The notes under the pieces were generated by a model. That model did no database searches. It was given only the letters and a program-made list of their open reading frames with translations, and was not told the DNA's origin. Shown here piece after piece: positions 31,481 to 41,600 of a stretch of DNA of 64,000 nt. The stretch comes from Colocasia esculenta. Lineage: Eukaryota > Streptophyta > Magnoliopsida > Alismatales > Araceae. The position numbers and the translations under genes are program-made. The first letter of the stretch is position 1; every line of letters starts with the position of its first letter. The stretch covers positions 8,970,049 to 9,034,048 of the forward strand of contig CM024760.1 in the NCBI GenBank assembly GCA_014218235.1, read 5' to 3'.

Positions 31481-33046
31481 TGTAGATACGAATCTCGTCC
31501 TTTTTTTTTTTTTCAAGGACGCGGTCCTCTACGCAGAGAAATAAGGGGGGGTGGATTATATGTGTGTGGTGTGGAGGTGGAGTGGAAAAGCGGAAAAGAC
31601 AAAAAAAATAAAAAGATTGTGATCGCCAGGCACGCGAGGGTGCCGAATGGAGATGCACGTGAGAGGGGTGCGAGGGGAAGAAGTGATCGCGAGCGTACGT
31701 TTTAGCGGGGAGATTGCGCGGGGATGATGTGGGTCCTTTCTTCCTCTATGAGCACGGCCGGCCGTGGTAGAGGGTGTTTCCTCGTTTGATTACCCTAAAA
31801 AATAAGACAAAGAAAAGAAGTGGATTAGCCCAAAAATGTGTAGTATGCAATTCTAAAAGAATGAAATGAAAGAATAAAAGGACATGGGGGCGACTTACCG
31901 GATGGTGGCCTTTAAACCCCTAAAGAATGTGGGTGTGTGTAAAATGCATGCATGTGTGTATGCGAAAAGTAAAGAAGGGCCACGTGGGGCTCGGAGGAGA
32001 CCAAAAGAAAGACGGAAGGGGGAGTGTGCTTCCCCAAAACGGATAGCGTGTCGGCGCCGCGGTGTTGCCGGTGGGACAGACGGAGGAAGACGAGGAAGAA
32101 GCTTCTGCGTTGCTCTGCTCCGGTACACGTGGAAGAAGGAGACGACGGCACCGGGCTCCGGGGAAGAAGTTGGGTTGCCGATCTGGCAGGGCTCCAGCGT
32201 GGGGGAGTCACAGGGAGAATCCGACAAGGCTCTGCCAGGGTGGAGGGGGTTGGATTTTGGCTACCCGCGGGAGTCTATTTATAAGCACTGGATTCTTGAA
32301 TCGCGTCCATTACAGCGGACGTTTTTAAAGACTTAATCGCGTCGGCTATGATCGCCGCAATTAAAGGTCGGCCTGATGTCCCATCAACTTGCCAAAATCA
32401 TGATGATTAATGTGCGCGATCATGTTAATAATTGTGTCCGCTTTGACTACCGCGATTGGAAAGGTCAAATTGATTTGACATACGACCGCCTCTACGTTTA
32501 CAAAGGCGTCCAGGTGACGCGCCGCTTTTATCAACCGCCCTTTTCTTCTGGTGGGATCGAACGTGCTTTGATTGACTGTTTGAAAAACACGGCGTACTCC
32601 CAAGGCGCGATTATTTCTCTAACACGATTCTGACACCTGACGCAGAAGAATCGCGACGTACTGGTACGACGCGAATATTTTTGGATACGTGGGCTCTGCC
32701 AAGTGTCAGAACGTGCGTGTTCTAATGCAGCCGTAAATGTTGATTTATAAATCGCGGTGTGCAGGCTGAAAGCGATTAAACGTCGATTACCTAGTGCGCT
32801 TAAAAAGGCGGTTCAAATATGTGTCGCACTAAATAGCCGCGTTCATAGTTTTTTAAAGACGTCCACTGTCTTGGACGCAATTCAAGCCAGCTGATAGACC
32901 CCCTTTTTACAAAAATTCCTAAAAATCCTAAAAATTAGGAAAATTAGGAAAAATTACTCAAAAGGTTAATTTAAGAAAGTCCATTTTGAGGCGTCACGGT
33001 GCAACCTGAAATTTGCCCACGGTGGAGCCAAATTCGCGTATCTACA
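31481..33046 (-). repeat. right (5') LTR of TG2
   Basis: TGTAGATACG at the left and CGTATCTACA at the right, a perfect inverted terminus. The 32372-33046 part matches the split left LTR. It contains a series of AATCGCG...CGCGATT modules (32300-32880). Confidence 0.9.
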
Positions 33047-33091
33047 ACGTCTCCCTGATTTATTTCTCTGCTAAATTGGAGGGGTGTGACA
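33047..33091 (+). other. possible tail of an older LTR that TG2 inserted into
   Basis: The 45 bp after TG2 end in GGAGGGGTGTGACA, resembling the LTR ends GGGTGTTACA of the two Tekay-type LTRs in this window. Too short to be sure. Confidence 0.2.
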
Positions 33092-33407
33092 CAATTTGTC
33101 CAACCATGATTCATTAGATAATATCAAATTTTAACAATTCACGGATAGAATATTGTCTGTAATATTATATGGAGTTGAGTATGAATCTTATGATAATAGA
33201 AGGGATAAACACTTTTTAAATTTTTGAGTATAACAACAATCTTCCAACAAATTTTACTTAGGCGAATCAAGATAGTTATTATACGATACAAGATTATTCC
33301 AATTTAGTAGGTCCAATCTAAACAAGACTTCTCCTCCTCCCTCATATATATCACCTTCGTAGAGTCGGGGGCAAGGCAAACCCTCCCCCCACCCCCCAGC
33401 CTCCCAC
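33092..33407. other. intergenic, nothing recognised
   Basis: AT-rich to 33300, then a C-rich stretch at 33380-33400. No repeat or gene signal seen. Confidence 0.5.
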
Positions 33408-33790
33408 ATGGCCTACCCCTCTTTTTCTAGCTCACCAATGCCAAGAGGGAGCTCGGCGGTGGCGATAGGTGGAATTCAAACATTTAGGTGGCATCTAACG
33501 AGATCCATGTGTACAACTTCCTCACTGGGACTTGGCGTCAAGCCTGGGAGCTTGCATGCCCAGTCCTCGGTAGGCCGCCTTCGCCTATGCCTCAAATGAT
33601 CACTGAACGGACTTCGTTGTCAAAGGGCAAGGCAAGGAAAAGAATGCGCTATAGTTAGTGTTGACGTATGACATCGCATGGGATGAGTGGACCCTCTTGC
33701 TAGCCATGGCGAGGGACTGGGACTATTGAACGAGTGCAAGGGTATTCTTGTGTGACGTTTTCCACATTGGGGGAGCGCCATTTTGGGCTC
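33408..33790 (+). pseudogene. F-box/kelch-repeat protein pseudogene fragment
   Basis: Two kelch-like blocks are visible in different frames. 33512-33545 reads VYNFLTGTWR. 33630-33700 reads KEKNAL, then TYDIAWDEWTLL and MARDWD, like the repeats of plant F-box/kelch proteins that end EWTLLP-DM. Then about 33737-33780 reads like CKGVF...FHVIGG. Stops and frameshifts separate the blocks, and no F-box is found upstream. It is a decayed copy of a gene that is normally intronless in plants. The ORF at 33408-33599 only partly overlaps the right frame. Confidence 0.6.
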
Positions 33791-34250
33791 TCTCCTCGTC
33801 CCTTTCGTGTTCTTCTTCTTCTACCTTTCAGTTTCTCCCCCTTTCTTCACTCCATTTCCTTTCTGATTTCCTCGCTGTAGCTGATTCTCCATCATCTTCT
33901 GCCTTCGTGTCCCCTTCGTCACCCACCATTTATGTTCCCTCCCTCTCTTTCTTCTTTGCATCGTCCCTTCTCCTCTTCAACCCTAACTTTCACTCGGCTC
34001 CTTCCCCATCCCCCATAGGCCGCCCTTCCCCACTGTTCCCCTTCCTCCTTTTTGTCTTCGTTCCCCCCCCCCCCCCCCAGTGTAGATCTCCACCTTCATG
34101 ACCATGTGCCCTCTTGTCGCCATCCACCCCCCTGCTCTCCATCTATTTCCCTTTCCCTTCATCCACTTAGTTCCCTCTCCTCCTCCTCTTGGGTCCCCTC
34201 CATTTTTGCCCTCTTTTGTGGAGTTTCGACTCCTTTCGACCTATTATAGT
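33790..34250 (+). other. CT-rich low-complexity stretch
   Basis: Strong pyrimidine bias (TCCTTCCCC, TCTTCTTCT) with a C homopolymer at about 34063-34078. The ORFs here are composition artefacts. Confidence 0.6.
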
Positions 34251-34763
34251 TAGATTGTGGTTCTGTGTGGTCTTTGCACATTCTCACTGCTAGTGGTTTT
34301 CTTATTGTGTGATCATCCAAACCACAACTGGTTCAGACTTTAATTCTCTCGAAGATCTCAATCTAAAGGTGTGGAGTTTATATATGGTTCGGTTCTTGGC
34401 TTGGGGTTAATCAACATATTCTCTATCAATGTGCCTCATTTGAACTGTTTAACATTTGCAACTGTAGATATGATATGCAATCTTACTGCGTCCGAGCAAG
34501 CCCGAGTTGGATCTTAGTGGTTCTATATTCTTCTCTTGTTTGGCAGTGTTATGCTCAGCTACTTTATGTTGTGATGGTCTTTTGTTGTTTGAATCTGCTA
34601 GCTCTAGTTAGTTGGTTCGATTGTGTACTCTTATGTTGTAGTGATCTCCTGTCGTGGCTTTCATGTTTGCTTTAGGAGTCTCCTCACATGCTTTGTGTTA
34701 TGTTCTAGTTTTATCTAATGATATGGAGCTATAAGTTCGGCTCTTTGTCAAAAAAAAAAAAAA
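34250..34763 (+). mobile_element. possible 3' end of a non-LTR retroposon (poly-A tail)
   Basis: Ends in a run of 13 A after GGCTCTTTGTC at 34750-34763. Upstream is T/G-rich non-coding DNA like the 3' untranslated end of a plant LINE or a processed transcript. No RT motif and no clear target duplication found. Confidence 0.35.
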
Positions 34764-34877
34764 GATAAGTACTACATGGAAATGTAGGGGAATTTGGGAA
34801 GAGTTTCGAGACTTTCGACTTGGTAATTTTTTACTTGATTTATATTAAGTGATTCTCTTGAGGACTGTAATATCTTA

Positions 34878-35234
34878 GTGCACCGTATGCCTGATAGAAA
34901 TATCATGCATAATATATACATTATGTGGCATCTAGAACCGATTATCATCAAATACAGAGCAAAACGTAAAAGACATCTATATGCAACTGATTTATTAGGC
35001 AATAACCAAAATACAATAGAATACAACATGATGAGTATATTAAACATGATTGTTACATGGAGCAACAAAATAAATTACAATAGTAGAGGTGTCTTGGAGA
35101 GATTAACTTTAGAGAAGATATCGCTCCTATTAGGAGGGTGCGAAATGAACAATGAACTTTTCGCAGAATACAACTACCAACATGGGATCGATGAGCGCAT
35201 TCTCTTCGATCTCGTAAAAGAATGCTATAATTAA
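34878..35234 (+). CDS. unrecognised 118-codon ORF
   Basis: Predicted protein rich in Ile, Asn, Lys and Met, with a central RAKRKRH basic patch and an acidic C-terminus (CEMNNELFAEYNY). I do not recognise it. Its stop codon TAA is also the left target duplication of the Tourist element that starts at 35235, so the insertion touched the last codon. It could be the end of a decayed gene. Confidence 0.3.
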   Translation: MHRMPDRNIMHNIYIMWHLEPIIIKYRAKRKRHLYATDLLGNNQNTIEYNMMSILNMIVTWSNKINYNSRGVLERLTLEKISLLLGGCEMNNELFAEYNYQHGIDERILFDLVKECYN

Positions 35235-35879
35235 GGGTCCGTTTGGTTACATGTAAAATGGTTTACTAAAGAAATAATTTTTCATGGAATAACTTTTACA
35301 TGAAAATGAAAACGTAATTGTCTATTTGGTTGTCAGATAAAGATTTTCATTAACTATTTATGTAAATAGAGAGTATGGGAGGGGTATGAGAACTTATGAT
35401 CCACTCAAATGAGAGAGTCATGTACTCTTTATGTATTAACACTATTCATCAAAAAATATTTTATTTTTTTTTAAAATAAAAAAAATAAGATAACTAATGA
35501 AAAATAAGTAACTTTGACAAAGACAATTTAAAGTAGGAGAAATAAAATAAAAACATAATTTGAATGAATAGTGTTTTATAGATATTTTAATAAAAATTAA
35601 ATTAACTAATAAAAATATTTAAATTTGACAAAGACTACTTAAATAAGTGGAAAGAAAATAAAAATATAACTAAATGAATAGTGTCAACAAACATCACTGT
35701 AGATGTGTAGATATACCCAAAAAATGGTATCTGCCTAAAAACGGCGGATGCTAAAATCCGGATTTTTGGGGATGATCTTTTACAGATTTTAATTTTACAG
35801 GATCCCAAAAGACTTAAAAATAAAATTTTCCTTGAAAAACTTTTTCCAAATGAAGTTTTACGTCAAAACAAACGCACCC
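35235..35879. mobile_element. Tourist-type MITE (PIF/Harbinger)
   Basis: Terminal inverted repeats GGGTCCGTTTGGTTACATG and, inverted, GGGTGCGTTTGTTTTGACG; 3-bp duplication TAA on both sides (35232-35234 and 35880-35882). AT-rich, with no coding capacity. At 645 bp it is long for a Tourist element. Confidence 0.85.
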
Positions 35880-35882
35880 TAA

Positions 35883-36821
35883 GTGTAATTATCTTCTTAA
35901 GAAAAAGAATGAGAGGGTTGAAAGGGTGTGCGGCGAACACCAAAAGGGAAGAGTGTGGCTTCTAATTTGTGGGAGCGCGAGAAGGAGGTAGCGAACAAAG
36001 ACGATGTGAATAGTGTGATGACGGCGTCTGCAAGGGAGAGAAGTAGCGACAATCAAGAAGACGACGTAGTAGAGAGCCGAGAGAGCAAGAGACCATAGGG
36101 AGAACGATTAAGTAAAAATAGTGTTATTAGATTTAACTGTACTTAAGAAATCCTAATTAACACCTAAAATGTCTATGCTCGCGTTGATTCATATCTGACC
36201 GGTAAAAAATAGTCTTTTTTCTCTCCAAGAAATGGCAAAAAGATAATAAAGAAAATTAAAAAAGCCTAATGTGCGTGTATTGGATTTTGCATAACTCCAC
36301 TTGTTCTTATAAGATACAATCCCATAGAACTTTTGGGTCATAAGATCTTCTGTTGTCTTCGTATTTTCTAATACGAGACAAACAACTCCATACAAAGGAG
36401 GACAAACAACTCCATACAAAACACAACTCTCAAGTTTGCATCTTTTAGAAAATCTTGAGTTTCCTTCCTTATGTATGCTCTCATTCTCTCTAAATTCAAG
36501 AGTGTCCACCCTAAACCATAAATAGTGCTTAAAAGATGTTGATGGGGTATATACTCTAATATTTATAACTTTTAGTAAACTCAAAAAGTCTCATTCATGA
36601 TTATGGTTGATTGTGTCGTCGCGGTATCACAAATCCTGGCACGGTCGATCCATGGAGGTCACTGTGACCCACGACAGTACGAGCCAAGTCGGATATGATC
36701 GGGTGATCCGATTCTGATCTGGACCCGACCGGACCTATAGTTGTTCGATCAGATCCCCTAAGTAGTTGCACCCACCCCTTTTTCCTTTCCCTTCCCCCAT
36801 TCCCAGCATCACTCGAGGACT
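35883..36821. other. intergenic, no gene supported
   Basis: Contains a short direct duplication (ACAAACAACTCCATACAAA at about 36378 and 36402) and a stretch with GATCCGATTC/GGACCCGACC words at 36690-36760 resembling termini of degenerate hAT-like elements. A 131-codon minus ORF at 36189-36584 has no recognisable domain. Confidence 0.4.
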
Positions 36822-37190
36822 TATGATTATTTCTTCATTATTGGCTTAATATGAATTTTAAGTGTTATTGCAGATGACTAACATGAAGAACAATGACTAC
36901 AATACAAATGATGAAGATGATGACTAAATAAGGTATTAGATTTCATGTTATATATTTGTGGTTGTTTCTTCGTTATTGGTTTAATGTGAATTCTAAATGT
37001 CCTTACATATGGCTAATATGAAGAATAATGAATACAACATAAACGATGAAGAGGATGAGCAGATGAGGTATTAGATTTCATGTTATATGTTTATGGTTAT
37101 TTCTTTATTGTCAGTTTAATGTGAATCTTAAGTATTACTATAGATGACTAACATGAAAAATGGTGAATCCGAACACAAAGATTGTAACAT
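36822..37190. repeat. 135-bp tandem repeat, about 2.7 units
   Basis: The phrase TATTAGATTTCATGTTATAT recurs at 36934 and 37069; each unit also contains ATGACTAACATGAA and a GATGA-rich segment. The third unit is partial. Confidence 0.85.
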
Positions 37191-37719
37191 GCAAAAATAT
37201 TGGGTGACATGAGCATTACATTTATTTTGTTTGGACTGTGATCTTTACATATTTGATGATTGTATTGTCAATATTTTTTATTTATGTTCGTGTGATGATT
37301 TTAACATAATTATATAAAAATTGATAAACACTAGATGATTTTGTTGAAGTTTGATTATTTTAAACAATTAAATATAGTTTTTTCTTCTATTTTACGTGAT
37401 GTTCTTATTATGTGAGGTTTGAAATCCTACATCTGTGATGTCCATATGATCATCTCATGTGAATGAGCTACTTTGTAATATTTCATATGGTTATTTAAAA
37501 ACTCTAATAACTCACTGTCATCTTTATATGTTCATCACTCAGGTTGAACATAAAATCTAACCAAAATGGAAAAAAAAAATAGTTTGTGCATAAAAAAAGG
37601 GTGGTTGTGGCCGATCCAAATCCATTCACACCTTGTCAACATGAACTCGGCACGGCCCGTTCATGCGACACGGCCAACCTTGTTGACGACGCCAGTCTAG
37701 ATTTCAGGCTTAATAGAGG
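37191..37719. other. AT-rich intergenic DNA
   Basis: Nothing recognisable apart from an A homopolymer near 37570. The edge at about 37600 (AAAGGGTGGTTGTGGCCGATCC) looks like a transposon terminus, but no partner was found. Confidence 0.4.
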
Positions 37720-38267
37720 GTCGGAGTTAACGGCGGGGTGGACGCTGTGCAGGGCTTCGCCGCGGGGAACTGGTGATCAGCGGTATGCGATAGCGACGCC
37801 CGGGGATTGGGGATGTGACGCGCGGGCTGAAGGTGGCGTGCAGTCGCGGCGAATCAACGGCGACCCGCGGGGCGAGCAACAACCGACGGGGGCCCTCGCG
37901 ATGCTTGACGGCAGTGCGTGGAGGACGAGGTTGCTGTAGCGCGGCGTGGAGGAGCTTTCCGAACGGCGGAGACGTCAGCAGCACGCGGCGGGGGGCCGGA
38001 GGAAGCAGCGCGAGCCCAGGTCGCGGCGGAACTTGGAATCGACAAAGGGAAGAGTCGGCGGCGTGCTAGCGTGGCCGCGTCTCGCCGTGGCGAAGCAAAG
38101 GCGATGCGCGGGCGAACTGCCGGTGATGGTGGCGACGCTCAAACAGCGGTGCTTCCTGGAAGACGGCAGTGACGGCAGTTTGCTCTGATACTGGTGAAGA
38201 GAGGAGGAGAAGGAGGGGGTTTGGGGCTCCGATGCGTATCCACTTCTCAATGTGGCACATCGCCATG
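37720..38267 (+). promoter_or_regulatory. GC-rich, CpG-rich block upstream of PIG-Y: candidate promoter and 5' leader
   Basis: Composition switches sharply from AT-rich to CpG-dense, as at many plant transcription starts. It ends with a consensus splice donor ATG|GTAAGT (intron from 38268). A 5'-UTR intron joining to an acceptor near 38540 or 38580 ahead of the ATG at 38639 is a reasonable model. The overlapping ORFs on both strands look like composition artefacts. Confidence 0.4.
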
Positions 38268-38638
38268 GTAAGTACCCCATGTATCTATAAGAGGCCATAA
38301 CCATCCGATAAGCATCTCCGCCCCCAAAACTGCCCCCCAAGAGATAATACCGAATTTTTTCTCTCAATTATCCCCCAAAACATTGGATTTATCCCCACTA
38401 GTTGGCTTAACTCTGTCATGATCCGGGATTGTTGGCCACATTCCAACATACAGCAGCTAATGTCTTTTTTGCATGTTTAACGAAGTGTTTGCATTAAACA
38501 GTTAATAATGAGTTAGCTATTATATTGGTTATGGATTCAGAGTAGTAGCTAAAAGTTTTGAAATATGGATGCAAGTGCAGGATGCTTTTGTTGAAGACAG
38601 TGGAACATCTAGTTGCATTTGATAAGTAGAGGCACCTA

Positions 38639-41600
38639 ATGGAGGACACTGGCATTTTAGAACGAATTCCATCTTTGCCTGCTCGTGAACGAAGCCATAA
38701 ATACTGGGGATCGGCTTTTCTGCTTTTTGGCTGTCTGTCATTCCTGGGATTTTTATTTGCAGCTATCATCTCCAAGCTTCTTCCACCATTTCAAAATCCA
38801 TTTCTTTCTGCTGTTCAAAGCGACAGGTGTTCTTTAAGTGTCATTTGCACCATGATTTGGTTTATCCATTTGTTTTTCTGTCATTTTAGTGATCAAATGG
38901 TTCTAATATTTGCATCATACACAGTGATGAGCTAATTAGTTGGTAGTAAAGATTATATAGTAATAACGTGTGCAATATTCGTATGTTCAAGCACTTTGAG
39001 GTTTGATCATTTGTTAAGGATGGAGTAGTTTATATTAATTTTCGTTGCTTATACTTGTTGCTTGGTTTCTGTAGTTTCCATTTCTGATGATGCAATTATA
39101 AGGGATCTTGTGTGTATTGGGTCGATGCATGCTTTTCTAGAAGTTAGTACTTAATGAATTTGCAGTTCACATTCTTCTTAGTGTTTGAAGAATCAGACTT
39201 CCAAATCTCAAATCCTTACAAGTTTTTCCTGTAAGTAATGTGCTGTTGATTCTAAATGCCCTAAGTGGACATCAGAGCAGTAACTTTGTTCTTTAAAAAC
39301 CTTTCAAAAAATACTTTGTTCTTTAAAAAACTATGTGCTTGGATGAGTGAGTATATCCCTTCAACCATAGAATGTGCTAGTTCTCTAGGACCTTTCTTCA
39401 CCATTTTAGCTTTTCAAGATCTGCAAGAGAATATCAATAGTTGGTATTGGAGGGGTGATAGTAGCCCATGTTACTCCATTATTTCAATATTACAAACCTA
39501 GAATGGTCAAAATATCCAAACCAAATAGCTTGTCACTGGGAAATAACTTGGGGTATTGACAAACATTCTTCCCAATTTGGAGTTTTTCCCCTTTATGATG
39601 TATAGTTGCTGCAAGGTTCTAAAAACTGGCTGGTTTTGACTGGAACCAGACTGGACCATGCTGGTTCCAATTTTAGTGGTCGGAAACTGGCTAAAACAGA
39701 GCAGAACTGGCCTTTAACCGGAATTGGAACTGAAACCAGTCTGGACCAGTCCTGTTCCTGAAACCAGTTTTTAATACCCAGACCTACTGCCATATCTTGA
39801 GATCTCTGTGACATATGTATATCTAGGCAGATAATCTAAGGTTCCAAGGCTTGAAATTCCCTCAGTTTAGTAGGCTGGCATGGGTGCACCTAGATGAATT
39901 GAAGATAAACTGTACTTCAACGTAGTGGTGTAGGTTTCCAACTATGTAAAACATTTGTGTCAAATGTTGCTTTCACATGTTTATCCATCTCGTCTGAATT
40001 CCATAAAATAAATTTGTGCCTTCAGTCTAGGGGAAGAATTTTCCTTCCCTTGACAATTGACTCTTCTGCGCATGGCTAAATGGCAGTGATAAGTGAACAT
40101 AAGTAAATGGTTGCCTGGCAATTTTCAATGAAGTTGGAAACATCTAGAAGTAATTTTGCATTTTGGGGACCCTGGGTCTGTAGAAAGTGGAATACAGAAG
40201 AATTGTCTTGAGATCACCTGGTTTAGGTAGTCAATATTTTTGAAACAGTAAACCTATCTTTAAGTCATCGGTGTACTAGGATGCATGATGTTTTGTCTGT
40301 GTCATCCAAGGTTTTGATTTGGGGGTGGGGGTTGTGGATTATGTTCTTCTGAGGCAGGAGAGAAAATGAGACTAGGAATTATGGTTGCAAACGGAATCCA
40401 AAATTTCGAAATTCTGATCCGATTCGATAAAAATTATCAATTTCGGAATTGAAAATTAATACCGATAACTTATCGGAATCGGAATTGAAAAATAATCAGA
40501 ATCGGTTGTTCCGATAAATTATTCATCAACTCAAAAGACAAAGTCATGGTAAACACCTTAGTTTACCAAAATTTCGGTTCCGATAATATAATCAGAATCG
40601 GAATTAATCATTCCAATTTTATCAGAATCGGAATTAGAACTATTGATGCGGGACGGATCTGCGGGAGAGCAAAAGTCTGACCTGGAGGCCTGGCGGCCGA
40701 CGTGCGGGGGTTGGCCGAACAGAGGCGCTGCTTGATGGTGTCCGGCAGAAGGAGGCCGGGGTGGTTCCTGCTGCCTAGGGCATCCGGTGCGAAGGTGCGA
40801 GCGATGGAGGACACACAGCGAGTCCCCATCGCTGACCGCGGCGGCACGGCGAGGTGGCGAGTGCCACGGGCGTTCGCAGCGGGAGACGTCTGCGAGCAGG
40901 GGCGGGGGCGTGCAGCGACGGGGAAGGTGAGGTCCGTCCCAGGTTGGCCGGAGCGAAGAGGTCGGCGCAGACCAGCAGCCACGAACGTCCAACATGATGG
41001 AGGGGCGGGGAAAATGGAATCCGGCAGTTGGGGGTGGAAACCGGCGCGTCCGGGTGGAGGAGGAACGAAGGGACCAGTTGCCTGGGTGCTCGGGGCGACT
41101 GAGCAAGCACGGCCCAGCGGCTGGCCAGTCCGTGCGCAGTAGGGGCGCTGGCGTGGGAGAGCAGGGTGGAGGCGGGTTGGCGCTGGGTTGGTGGAAGGCG
41201 ACGCGGGGAGGCGGCAGGGCAGGGGGCGCGGCATGGCTAACCGCGAGCAGGGGGGGGGGTTGCGGCTCGTGCCCTCGTTCGCGAAGGATGGACCGAGGCG
41301 CCCGACCGGGGACCCCGCGATGGGGCGGCTGGGTGCCGACCGCGCGCAGGGGCGCGGCTGAGCGCCGGTTGACGAGGCGTACAGGGTCCGCAACAGGTGG
41401 CGTCGCGGACGGGTGGATCCACACCGGAGCTATGGCGGACGACGAGAGACGCCAGCAGCCTTCGTGGGCGGGGTGGCGATCCGCGCTGGTGTTGGCTGGC
41501 ACGGGTGAATTGCGGGGTGGCAAGCAGTGGCTCCGGGAGGGATTTGCGAACAGGAGAGAGGGAGAGAGAAACCGGGAGAACCGAGGGAGAGAGCTCAGGG

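Larger units (their letters stand above)
21038..33046 (-). mobile_element. TG2: second, older gag-only LTR element, invaded by others
   Basis: Visible parts: 10684-10722 and 21038-21678 (left LTR), interior 21679-31480, right LTR 31481-33046. The start of the left LTR, equivalent to 31481-32371, lies beyond the Tekay element, outside the window. The interior follows the same order as TG1: doublet-rich 3' region, short AT array, Gag-like ORF on minus, leader with hairpin modules. LTR ends are TGTAGATAC and GTATCTACA. Inserted later: TG1, Tekay, a hAT MITE (25786-26197) and a solo LTR (28039-31089). Its LTRs differ clearly from those of TG1, so these are two subfamilies. Confidence 0.88.

Noticed and set aside
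36189..36584. 131-codon minus ORF
   Set aside because: No recognisable domain, contains a short direct repeat, and the composition resembles the surrounding intergenic DNA.
37586..38367. Several ORFs in the GC-rich block upstream of PIG-Y
   Set aside because: Open on both strands through composition; no domain, and the region fits a promoter/leader better.
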